From Planctomycetota bacterium (GTDB lineage: Bacteria; Planctomycetota; PUPC01; JACPCR01), in NCBI GenBank assembly GCA_016179685.1, contig JACPCR010000078.1:1-64000 (forward strand): DNA of 64,000 bases. Reading direction: 5' to 3'. Positions 46,576-55,339 of this stretch are shown here, piece by piece. The notes beneath the pieces were generated by a model, which saw nothing but the letters and a program-made list of their open reading frames with translations, made no database searches and was not told the origin of the DNA. Both the position numbers and the translations under genes were made by a program. How positions within the stretch are numbered: the stretch's first letter is position 1; every line of letters starts with the position of its first letter.

Positions 46576-49536
46576 ATAGACATCCTCGATGAAACGCAAG
46601 AGATTCCGGCAGCCGAGTGCGACGCCGGCGGGGCCGTTTCCGGCGACCACGATCCGATGGCCGTTCTTGGCCTCCAGCGGCCCGTACAGGGCGTAGGAAT
46701 CCTTGGGAGGATAGTCCGCGGCGAGCGAAAGTTCGGGATGGACCCCGAGAAGGGCAGTCCGCAACGACTCGTCTGCCGCGTCCAGGATGAGGACGGACAC
46801 CCCTTCTCGGTCGGGCAGGCCGCGGATTGCCGTGAGTTTCTCGATCTTGACCGTTCCTTCCGACTTTGCGAGAAGACCGCCTTCGAGCACTTGCATGGCT
46901 GCGTCAAGGCCGGGGCCGCACGCTAGGGTCAGCGGCACGAGGCGGCCGTCGTAAAGCCAGAAGGTGCCCCACCGGAGCTTCCGCTCCACCGGGCACAGGT
47001 CCTCGCGCAAGTCCTCGATCAGGCCCAGCAAAGCTGCCTTGGCGCGGCGGTAGGTGGCCAGGCCCGTACCCGGCTCGGGATGCGGAAGATAGCCCAGCAG
47101 ACATGCCGCTTTGTCGCCCTCTCCGGAAATCATAGGGAGGATCGTCGCCTCGGGTCCGACGATGGAGGCCAGTCGGGCTTCGAAGGATTTCATGTGGCGT
47201 CCATGCTGCTGGCCGTACCGGATGAGGCGCTTGGCCATCGTGAGGAACTCGGCCTCCTCGACGCCTTCGCCAAGGTGCAGATAGCCGATGCTGGGCCGGA
47301 CGATGAAGCGTCCCTGGCGCATGTCCAGAAAAACGCCGTGGTTGCCGCCTCGGCTCCATCCGTGGTAGTGCAGGCTGCGCACGTCGTTGTAGGCCATCGT
47401 GTAGCCGTGCTCAAAGCCCGCCGTCAGTGTCTTGTTCCACCACCAGCTCGATGTGGTGACCATCCACAGCCCGTCCGGCGCGACGACTTCCCGCTCCTGG
47501 CCAATCTCCCCGGCGCAGGCCACATAGTGCTGCGGTCCCGCAGATTCCCAGTAAAGGTCGATCACGGGCCTGAGTTGCGCGCGGTAGTGAAGCGCGCCCA
47601 GCACGCTGGGCCCATTCGGATTGGCGGCGATTTTCCAGCCCGCCTCACGAGCGGGCCGGACGCCCTCGAGAAAGCTTGGAAGCTCCTCTGGCATCCATTC
47701 GTCGCCGAATTTGAGATAACAAAAACGGAAGCCTTTCTCCCGGAGGTAGGCCAGCGTCTCGACAAGATACCACCGCAGGAAAACTAGATACTCCGGCGAC
47801 TTCTCCGAAAGCTCCCGATTGTCGAACATCGCGCGGAGAAACCCGAGGTAGCGCTCGGCGTTGAGATGGTAGTAGCTGCGATGGACGATCAGGCCATGCT
47901 GGATGGCCTCGTGAAGATACCAGTCTGCCGCCTCGGTCAGATCGAGCCCTGGAAGGTTTCCCTTCTCGAACCGTTCCCGATTTTCGGCCACGAGAAACTC
48001 GGCCAGCGGCCGACCCGTCTCGCGAACGGTCACATCCTGATAGAGGGTTGGCAAAGTCATGATATGGTCGGAATGCGCTTCGGCCAGGTCCTGGGCTGCC
48101 GTAGCTATATTTTCAGGTTTATTGCTCACAAACTGCGCCAGAGCATTCGTTTCTGCCTCGAAATGGTGCAGCGGATAGTCGGGAAGCGCCACGGGCCGGA
48201 CGTCCAGCGTTATCTGGACGCTCTGCTGACCCCGGTAGCAGGTAAAGAGGAGTTTGCCGCTGTAAGCGCCGGCCGAGACACCGGCCGTTTGGACTTGAAG
48301 CCAGAGTGTCATCGTTCCCGAGGGGCCGGGATTCACCACCCACCCCCTACCGTCCCGTTCGAGGTCGGAAAGGTAAACAGTCGGACCCGGCAGGTCATTC
48401 GCTGGAGGGCCCTGGAATCTCAATTTGGCCCGAGAAAAAAGGTCAGGCTTCGCCGGCGTGTCCTGCACGAGACGAATGGTCACAGTTCCCTCGATCCCCT
48501 GCACGGTGAGATAGAGTGGAATCCGCTCGTATTCGTTGATCCCGACCACGCGGTGAACTTCGGTCAGCAGTTCCGAAGCGTCGGCGGGCGCGGGCCGCAA
48601 CAGCATCGCAGCTCCTTGAAAGATCGTGTGGTCCGGCTCTCGAAACCAGACCGCGAGCCTCCGATCGGCGATCGGCGAGTCCCGCATTGCGGCCCGAACG
48701 GCATCGCCTATCCTTGGCATACGCAAGTGATCGAAGAGTCGGGGAAAGAAGTTTTCCAATCGGGAATCGACGTCCTCCGGGGCGACCTGGCGTGTCTGGC
48801 TCCTGAAGGGCGGGAAGAGTTCCTGTGGCAGGACGAGAATCTTGCCTTTTCCCAGCGCTCGTTCGGATGCCGCGATTCGAGGCGGGTCATCCAGTGATTT
48901 CAGGACGGCGATGGCATCGGCAACTCTGGACGCCACGGGAGTCGCCATCAACGATCGGTCCATTTCCTTTGCGCCCTGGGCTTCCTCAGCTTCCTCCATT
49001 TCAGTGTCGTCAACCTCGTCCACATCGGGTCTAACGAAGAGGGAGAAGACCGGATGCTTCTTCAGGTCAGAGGCGCACGGTGACCGGTAGGCCTGGGACC
49101 CGTCCAGCAGTGCCGTCAAGCCGATGAGCTTCAGTCCTTCGGGGCTATTGAAGTAATAGACAGCGGTCCCGACCAGCACCAGGTTTCCTCCAGCGTTCAC
49201 AAACTCGCCAAGGGTCTCCATGTCTCTCGTGCTGACTCGGGCCAAGGGCGTGAAAGGAGCCGACACGTCATTCAGGCCTGGGCAAAGAACGAGCGTTGAA
49301 TAGTCGCTGAGGTGATGGAGGTTGAGTGCGCAGGACTGCTCGTGTCCGTCGGTCCGCTGATAATACAGGTGGTGGAAATAGGGTTCTCGGGCCTTGAACC
49401 AGTCGTACGACGCTCCCATCTGCCCGTAGCTCATGAGGATGCGGGCGGGCTTCGCTCGCTCGGTCTCCTGAGCGAGCGCGGCGAAGGAGAGGGCATACAG
49501 AATGAAGAAGGCCTTGAACAAGGAAGGGAACTGCAT
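46573..49536 (-). CDS. Large secreted glycosidase-like protein
   Basis: The start at ATG 49536 yields a signal peptide (LFKAFFILYALSFAALA) and 987 residues. About 30-200 resemble a GATase/beta-galactosidase-like Rossmann domain (ILMSYGQMG, STLVLCPGLND, FVNAGGNLVLVGTAVYY). About 420-500 is a beta-sandwich (TMTLWLQVQTAGVSAGAYSGKL...) of the kind preceding DUF4091-type TIM barrels; about 500-850 is a barrel-like region (GFRFCYLKFGDEWMPEELP with a conserved-looking Asp-Glu pair). The last stretch (HRIVVAGNGPAGVALG) resembles GH N-terminal accessory folds. A polysaccharide-processing role is likely; the specific activity is unknown. The longer start at 49809 lacks a signal. Confidence 0.6.
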   Translation of the reverse strand: MQFPSLFKAFFILYALSFAALAQETERAKPARILMSYGQMGASYDWFKAREPYFHHLYYQRTDGHEQSCALNLHHLSDYSTLVLCPGLNDVSAPFTPLARVSTRDMETLGEFVNAGGNLVLVGTAVYYFNSPEGLKLIGLTALLDGSQAYRSPCASDLKKHPVFSLFVRPDVDEVDDTEMEEAEEAQGAKEMDRSLMATPVASRVADAIAVLKSLDDPPRIAASERALGKGKILVLPQELFPPFRSQTRQVAPEDVDSRLENFFPRLFDHLRMPRIGDAVRAAMRDSPIADRRLAVWFREPDHTIFQGAAMLLRPAPADASELLTEVHRVVGINEYERIPLYLTVQGIEGTVTIRLVQDTPAKPDLFSRAKLRFQGPPANDLPGPTVYLSDLERDGRGWVVNPGPSGTMTLWLQVQTAGVSAGAYSGKLLFTCYRGQQSVQITLDVRPVALPDYPLHHFEAETNALAQFVSNKPENIATAAQDLAEAHSDHIMTLPTLYQDVTVRETGRPLAEFLVAENRERFEKGNLPGLDLTEAADWYLHEAIQHGLIVHRSYYHLNAERYLGFLRAMFDNRELSEKSPEYLVFLRWYLVETLAYLREKGFRFCYLKFGDEWMPEELPSFLEGVRPAREAGWKIAANPNGPSVLGALHYRAQLRPVIDLYWESAGPQHYVACAGEIGQEREVVAPDGLWMVTTSSWWWNKTLTAGFEHGYTMAYNDVRSLHYHGWSRGGNHGVFLDMRQGRFIVRPSIGYLHLGEGVEEAEFLTMAKRLIRYGQQHGRHMKSFEARLASIVGPEATILPMISGEGDKAACLLGYLPHPEPGTGLATYRRAKAALLGLIEDLREDLCPVERKLRWGTFWLYDGRLVPLTLACGPGLDAAMQVLEGGLLAKSEGTVKIEKLTAIRGLPDREGVSVLILDAADESLRTALLGVHPELSLAADYPPKDSYALYGPLEAKNGHRIVVAGNGPAGVALGCRNLLRFIEDVY

Positions 49537-49703
49537 GAGAAAAAGAATTCCGCCCGAAGAATCGCTCTGGGCCTGCCTCTTCCATCGGCCCGTGTGGAGG
49601 CCGGTGGCCGCGAGCCAGGGCACGATATCGGATGATTTCAGGATGGAACGTCCGAGCGCGGCCCCAGGGGAGGGGAACGCGCCGATTGTAGTGGCCGGCC
49701 ACG

Positions 49704-51425
49704 GTGGGTCAAAGCCCTCGCTTTCCGCTGCAGTACGGCCGGCACAAGGCACTGGCGGGTCTTGCCCTGCAGAACGAGGTGATGCCCTTCTACGGGATGC
49801 AGGGAGCACAGGTCAATCATCCCAGCCAGCACGGGCTGTTCCGGGCCTTCCTGCGTCGCAAGTACGAGTCGATCAGGCGTTACAACCGGGTGCACCTGAC
49901 GAGCTACGCCGGATGGGATGAGGTTCAGATGCGGGCGAAGGGGCTGCCGGCGGATTACCTGGACATTGTCGAGTTTTGTGCGGGACGCGTCGCGGACCAG
50001 CTCCGGTGGCGGCGCGGGCTGGTGAGGTCGTCCGCGCCGCGTGCGGCGGTGTTCTGTCATGCGGCCGGGGGCGTCGGTTCGGTGCTCGCGGCGCCCTGGG
50101 TACAGGAGGAGGTGGCTGCGCTCGTCGATTCGTGGGGGACGAGCATGTACGATTCGAGCCCCTGGCAACACCTGCTGTCGGCCGTGGTGACGCGTGCGGC
50201 GGCGTCCGGCAAGCCTTGGGGCGTCGTAGAGATGACCGGTGGGGCGATGTGGACACACTATCCGACGACAACGCGGACTCCGGAGGAGCTGGTGAGCCTG
50301 CCGTTGATGTACATGTCGCTGGGAGCGACGACGAACCTGTTCTGGCAGTACCGGCCCGAACGGGTGGGGGCGGAGTCGCCCAATTTCGGGCTCGTGCTGG
50401 AGAACGGGCGTGTGCCGCGGCGGGCGCAGGCGGTGGGTCGCCTGGGGAAGGCGCTGGAGCGGCACGGCGGGCTTCTGGCGGGTCTCGAGTGGCCGGCAGC
50501 GCAGACGGCGTTGGTGGTGGATTGGCACGGCTTTGCCTACGAGGTCGGCCTGGGGTCGGGATCGCTGCACGCCTCGCGAATCGAGGAGCTGGCGGGCATC
50601 TTGGGGGCCTTGGCGCTCGGCGGCTACGAGGTCACCTCGCTCTCGTCCGCTCACTGGGAGAAACGCGGCGTTCCACCCGGCGTGCGCCTGCTCGTCCTGC
50701 CGGACAACGTGGTGATGACGGAGGCGATGATTGGCCGGTTGAAGCAGGCCGCCGGCAGGGGCATCTCCATCTTGGCCGGGCCGATGCTCGGGCACTTCAC
50801 CGGGTACGGCTGGCTGCGGACTCAATCGGAGCTGGGGGTGATCGAGAAGATGTTCGGGTGCGCGCGGTGCGATTTCACGGCGGCGGAGAGCGTCATGCTG
50901 CAATCGGGTATGTACCGGGCGTCGGGTTCGCAGTTTTTCGAAGAGTACGCGCTTGAGGGGGCCGAGCCGTGGCTTCATGCCTGTTCGGCGCGGGGGCCCG
51001 CCGGCGTATGCGGGACGAGGCGCAGGGCGGGCAAGGCAACCCTGTGGCGCTATGGAAGCCTGCTGGGCCGGAGCTTCTATGCCGGGTTCGGCAAGCCCGT
51101 TGCGTCCGGATCGCCCGCTGCACCCGTTTCGACCACGGAGTCCAATCTACCGGGCCTCTTGAGCGAGGTGGCCGAGGCGGCGGGAATCAATCCGGGCCAT
51201 CCGGTCCAGCCGCCCCTGCTGATCCGGGTGGGGCGTGACGGCCGGAAGCGGGTGGCCTTCATCCGGAATCCGACGGCGCAGGAACAACATTTCCTGCCGA
51301 AGCCGGGTCTGATGCCCGTATCGGCGCTGGACGGGGAGTCTGAGCCTCCTCCGGCGTGTCAGGCCCTTATATTGCTGCCCCAGCAGACGCGGGTGATGTT
51401 GCTACGCGGATTCCGGAACGGCTAA
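49704..51425 (+). pseudogene. GH42-like beta-galactosidase, N-terminally truncated
   Basis: The homologous part begins at LALQNEVMPFYG, where GH42/GH-A enzymes have the acid/base Glu motif (Q-N-E), continues with FRAFLRRKYESIRRYNRVHLTS (the FxxWLxxKYG...LN motif) and WDEV, and on through the trimerisation-type domain (LLVLPDNVVMTEAMIGRLKQAAGRGISILAGPM). In full enzymes 120-150 residues of barrel precede the acid/base Glu; here GTG 49704 is only ~24 codons before it and there is no homologous upstream sequence. So the 573-residue product lacks the start of the catalytic barrel. It may be a pseudogene or a family variant; the C-terminal half is intact. Confidence 0.6.
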
Positions 51426-51492
51426 CGGCGAAAACCTGACCCGTCTGCCTCACACCGAGAAGGCCGAATTGGGGTCATCTTCTGCATTGAAT

Positions 51493-51571
51493 CTTACTTT
51501 CAATCTCTACTTAAGTTGTTTGTATACAAATCATTAAGAAACTGAAGATTAAAAGCAGGATTGAAAGTAAG
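51493..51571. repeat. 13-bp inverted repeat around a GTATAC motif
   Basis: CTTACTTTCAATC (51493-51505) and GATTGAAAGTAAG (51559-51571) are exact complements separated by 53 nt that include CTTAAG and TTTGTATACAAA. It lies in the 220-nt gap between convergent genes. Relation to 62942 is described in the findings. Confidence 0.75.
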
Positions 51572-51647
51572 AAGCCAATCAGCCCATTATCTTCCTTAAC
51601 TTGGCACCTATGGGGACCGGCTCCACCGGCCGTGCCATGCGCCTTCG

Positions 51648-53837
51648 TTACGGCGTACTGGCCGCCGCGCCGGCCGTGATGCGTCCCTGCACCCCGACTC
51701 TCAGGGGCTCCGCACCGGCCGGCAGGGCGCCGATGTCCGGCTGCGCTCCCGCGGCTGGCCTCAGGGGATCCTCCCATTCCGCAGGCAGAACGATGCCTTT
51801 CCCGGCGGCCGGGCCGCCCGCTTGGGGGCGGTAATCGTTTGAAGCGCCCGACTCCGCGCTGAACTTCAGAAACTGGGGATCAGCGATGGCCGAATTCGCC
51901 TCCCAGCCTGCGGGATAGATCTTCTTGGAGCGCAGGGCGGCCTCGCACGTTCGGGCCATATCGAAGAAGCCTTCCGGTATTTTCTCATCCGGTTTCGGGC
52001 ACCAGTGCAAGTTGCCGTCCATCTGAATGTCGTGGGTGGTCGTCCCCACGCCTGCGGCTTTGAAGGTATGGCCGGGCGGGGGATAGTTGCTGAGATAGAC
52101 GAAGAGGTTGTTGAAACAGCGTCGGACCGTCGTTTCGCTGGTATTGAGCAGGGTGGCGTGCGCGTAGGTGTATCCATGGGTGACGGGGGCGATGAACGTA
52201 TTCTGATACCAGTAGATGGATTCCACGTTCAACAGCTCGTAGCCGTGCTTGAGAAAAATCTGGCCCGAGGCCAGCTCGCCCTCCGGCTTCGCGGGACCTG
52301 GACGGATGCGCAGTGTAGGCTCGCGAAAGTCCACGATGTTCCGATAAACGTAGATGTCCCCTTTGGGCCCGCCCCGGCCGTGCAGGGCGAAGGCCGAAAG
52401 GGTGCGCGTCAACAAGTTCTGGTAAACGTACACGTCGTCACTCACGTAGGGTGTGGGACTGCTGAGGTAGATGCCGTCGTCCTGAACACGGTCGATCCAG
52501 TTGTGGTGGAATCGGATACTGCGCCCGCTCGGATAGACGCCGTCGTGTCCATCCGTGAACTCGCAGTAAGAGACGTCCCAGTCATGGTTGAAGGGATAAA
52601 AAAACGTCTCGAACTCGTAGCCGCCTTCGGTCACCAGGAGGGCATGGCTGTTCAGGCGAGCGACGTTGCGGTTCTTCAAGGCCTCCGCATAGGGCTTCTT
52701 CTGGTAAATATTGACGGCCCGGTCGTAGGGCGGGAGCGGCATTTCACAATACAGCGGGAGGGCATCTCGAAGGAAGGGATCGGTGTAGCGCGGGGTGTAG
52801 GTCTGGAGGCCGTTCTCGCTGGCGAAGCCCCAGGGCGGGATGATGCCATGGACGCCGCAATGGGTCATCTTGAGCGGCCCCGTGTTTTTCGCCCAGATGC
52901 CATACGTGCCGCAAAAGATGGTGCAGTTTTCGAAGCTGACGTTGACGCCCAGGAGCAGGTGGACCGTCTTGTAGCCGCCGCCACGGAAAACCAAGTCCTG
53001 GAAACGCACGTGCTTGGCGAGGTCGACGAACAGCGGCGTGGACTGAAAGGGGGCGATGACCAGCGGCAGCTTGCGGGGGTCCGTCTCCCCCTGGTAGTTG
53101 GCGACCTTCGAATTCGGAAGATGGGTGTGCGCCAACCGAGCGTGAATGTGTCCCGTCTCCCGGTCATACCAGATGCCCGGTCCGCAATACACGGGTGCAA
53201 TCTCCTCCTTCTTTTCCGGATCAGTCATCCAAAAATCGCTGGCCGACCGCAAGTCCATGAGATGCCAGTAGGTCTGAAGTCCTACGTTCGAGTCGGCGAA
53301 GAGCCCCACAACGTCCCGGATGTTCTTGTAAGTCTGCGTGGAAATGAACTCCCCGGCAGCGCCGTCCGGGAAAGGCTTCCAGGCCTTGGCCGGCTTGGTC
53401 TGGAACTCCGGTATACCGCCATCAATGATGACGCGCTCGCCGGGGTAGGCTCGAACGGTGATCGGAGCGTCGGGCTTGCCCGCCACCGCGCAGTAAACGT
53501 TCTCAAAGTAGATGCCCGCCCGCAAGTAAAGCGTATCACCGGGCGACAGCCGTTTCAGGGAGTTGTTGATCGTTCTCCATGGCCTGGCTCTTGACCCCGC
53601 ATGGTCGTCATCCCCCCTGTCCGGGTCCACGAAATACCCGGGCCCTCCTCCCATGGGGCGGTTGCCCACCGGCAGCATCTTGCGTATCGGGGGATGGGAG
53701 AGATACCGTGGGTCTTCTTCGCCGGCGAAGACTGCCGCGAGGCCGAACACAGCGCAGGCACACGGGCAGAGTACGAAGAGAATATGGGAGCGAGGGCGGC
53801 CGGGTAACTTGAAGGTTTCGTTCTGAGCGCGGGGCAT
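51648..53837 (-). CDS. Secreted right-handed parallel beta-helix protein (polysaccharide-lyase-like)
   Basis: 729 residues with a signal-like hydrophobic segment at ~19-39 (ILFVLCPCACAVFGLAAVFA). The N-terminal domain (YFVDPDRGDDDHAGSRARPW then PGDTLYLRAGIYFENVY) matches the start of DUF1565/pectate-lyase-like beta-helices, and the following repeats (VRFQDLVFRGGGYK, VSFENCTIFCGTYG, WDVSYCEFTDGHDGVY, IRFHHNWIDRVQDDGIYLSS, VYVYQNLLTR) continue the coil. Such proteins cleave or bind uronate-containing polysaccharides. Asp/His pairs in FTDGHDG and NWIDRVQDDG could be catalytic but no PL family can be assigned. It belongs with the glycosidase-like proteins of this stretch. Confidence 0.75.
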   Translation of the reverse strand: MPRAQNETFKLPGRPRSHILFVLCPCACAVFGLAAVFAGEEDPRYLSHPPIRKMLPVGNRPMGGGPGYFVDPDRGDDDHAGSRARPWRTINNSLKRLSPGDTLYLRAGIYFENVYCAVAGKPDAPITVRAYPGERVIIDGGIPEFQTKPAKAWKPFPDGAAGEFISTQTYKNIRDVVGLFADSNVGLQTYWHLMDLRSASDFWMTDPEKKEEIAPVYCGPGIWYDRETGHIHARLAHTHLPNSKVANYQGETDPRKLPLVIAPFQSTPLFVDLAKHVRFQDLVFRGGGYKTVHLLLGVNVSFENCTIFCGTYGIWAKNTGPLKMTHCGVHGIIPPWGFASENGLQTYTPRYTDPFLRDALPLYCEMPLPPYDRAVNIYQKKPYAEALKNRNVARLNSHALLVTEGGYEFETFFYPFNHDWDVSYCEFTDGHDGVYPSGRSIRFHHNWIDRVQDDGIYLSSPTPYVSDDVYVYQNLLTRTLSAFALHGRGGPKGDIYVYRNIVDFREPTLRIRPGPAKPEGELASGQIFLKHGYELLNVESIYWYQNTFIAPVTHGYTYAHATLLNTSETTVRRCFNNLFVYLSNYPPPGHTFKAAGVGTTTHDIQMDGNLHWCPKPDEKIPEGFFDMARTCEAALRSKKIYPAGWEANSAIADPQFLKFSAESGASNDYRPQAGGPAAGKGIVLPAEWEDPLRPAAGAQPDIGALPAGAEPLRVGVQGRITAGAAASTP

Positions 53838-53943
53838 GAGGGGGCCTCGGGTTATCCTGATCGAGTCAACGACTTACACGCCAGTGCTTGAAATGCATCT
53901 TCTCCTGTGAATAAGGGGCGGCGTCCCAATGGACCTCCGCCCT

Positions 53944-55110
53944 TTATTCCTCAAGCGGGAAGGCGATCATTTTCCGATACCAGGTCTTCCAGCACCCAAG
54001 ATAGGCCGCGAGGTCGGCCGAATCCGCCGGGGCTGGCGGGACGACCTGCTCCCGATTCCACGACTGGGCAAATTCCTGGAGGAGGCCCACGGCCTTCTGG
54101 GCTGCGGCTTCCTCCCTGCCTTCCGCCACGGCCAGCAGAACGCGCACGCGTTCTTCAGGGGGACCCCAGTCGAGGAGGGCGGCAAGGTTCTCATCGGCCT
54201 TCGCATCCGGGCCGGCCAGAAGCTGCTGGGACATCGCCTCGTCCAGGGACCGCGGCACGCTTTTCACGACCACTTCCTCGAGGCTCGGCTCGTACTTCTC
54301 ACGCAGGCGGAAACGCAGGGTCGATGCGGCCATCTTGTCCCCCACGCGAAGGGTAACCTCTCCGCCGGACTCGGAGAGGCTGACCGGCGCGCAGGTCAGG
54401 TATTGAAGGTTTCGCAAAATCTGGCGTGACACGGCCTCGCCGTTGGCAGCCGCTTCTCCCTCGATGCCACGAGTGAGAAGCCCAGCCAGTCCATTCATTT
54501 TCTCCACCGCCCATTCGCGGGGATGAACGGGAAAAGAAACCAGCAGCGAGTGGCCGTCCAGGGCGATCCATGCCCGGCCCTCGCGGGCCGCCTGGCGCAA
54601 CCGCTCATTCGTTCTTGAGTTCTTCGGCTCGCTTCCCTCTTGGGGGCTGGCCTGGAGCAGTTCCTCCGAGAGCGCCGCGTTCGCCAGGCCCGCCAGCGCC
54701 TTCGCTCCGGGGAGCACAACGTGCTGCGCCGCACCGATCCGGCCCTCCGGGTCGCGGTAGTGGCCGAGGGACACGCAACGCAGGGAATCGAGCACCGCCT
54801 TTCCGAAGGTCCGCTGCGCCGGCGGGGTCCCTTCCGGCTGCATGAAAGACTCCTGAATCAACTTTCGAGAGACATAAAAGGGCCAATCGACCAGGAACAA
54901 GTCGCCTTGTTCGACGAATACAGGGATTTGCTTGGCACCCTCTCCATGTTGGGTTGACCCGGAATCATGGATTCCGTCGTAGAGGATGAGGAGGTGCAGC
55001 TCGTCCTTCGGCTCATCGTAACGCAGGGAGACGCGCTGCCCGCAGAGCTGCACGCAGCCCGTCAGGACCAGTGGCAGAAGGGCCAGTCCAACGATGGTTT
55101 TCTCACGCAT
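53944..55110 (-). CDS. Lipoprotein of unknown function
   Basis: 388 residues with a lipobox (LPLVLTGC) after a short basic n-region. The mature part contains a DELHLLILYDGIHDSG motif, then mixed alpha/beta sequence with no recognisable domain, and a helical end (AAAQKAVGLLQEFAQSW). Nothing in it suggests catalysis. Its 5' end faces the nitrate operon across a 230-nt gap, so the two transcription units are divergent. Confidence 0.7.
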   Translation of the reverse strand: MREKTIVGLALLPLVLTGCVQLCGQRVSLRYDEPKDELHLLILYDGIHDSGSTQHGEGAKQIPVFVEQGDLFLVDWPFYVSRKLIQESFMQPEGTPPAQRTFGKAVLDSLRCVSLGHYRDPEGRIGAAQHVVLPGAKALAGLANAALSEELLQASPQEGSEPKNSRTNERLRQAAREGRAWIALDGHSLLVSFPVHPREWAVEKMNGLAGLLTRGIEGEAAANGEAVSRQILRNLQYLTCAPVSLSESGGEVTLRVGDKMAASTLRFRLREKYEPSLEEVVVKSVPRSLDEAMSQQLLAGPDAKADENLAALLDWGPPEERVRVLLAVAEGREEAAAQKAVGLLQEFAQSWNREQVVPPAPADSADLAAYLGCWKTWYRKMIAFPLEE

Positions 55111-55160
55111 GACCAGACTCCAGGGTTTGGCAGGCCACTCTGGACTATTCTCGCAACGCG

Positions 55161-55260
55161 AGCCGAGGCTGGCAACCGATGGGTCACTCGGCTATTCGAC
55201 AAGATTGTTGGCCTCCGGACAAGTTTGTCAAAATTCTTGCCGCACGCGGGCGCGCAAGAA
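55161..55260 (+). promoter_or_regulatory. Structured leader upstream of the nitrate operon
   Basis: AGCCGAG (55161-55167) pairs with CTCGGCT (55187-55193), and TTCTTGC (55234-55240) pairs with GCAAGAA (55254-55260). The two hairpins lie 80-180 nt before the first gene, in the intergenic region with the divergent lipoprotein. No sigma54 promoter pattern is evident. Confidence 0.4.
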
Positions 55261-55339
55261 CGGCCATAGATGCCGCAACCTGTTTTAGAAAAATTGGTTA
55301 CGCCATCTGAGCGGGGAGAGCCTGTGACCGGCAAGGTTA

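Noticed and set aside
55111-55339. Sigma54 promoter or riboswitch for the nitrate operon
   Set aside because: No GG-N10-GC pattern and no known riboswitch core was seen; only hairpins are supported.
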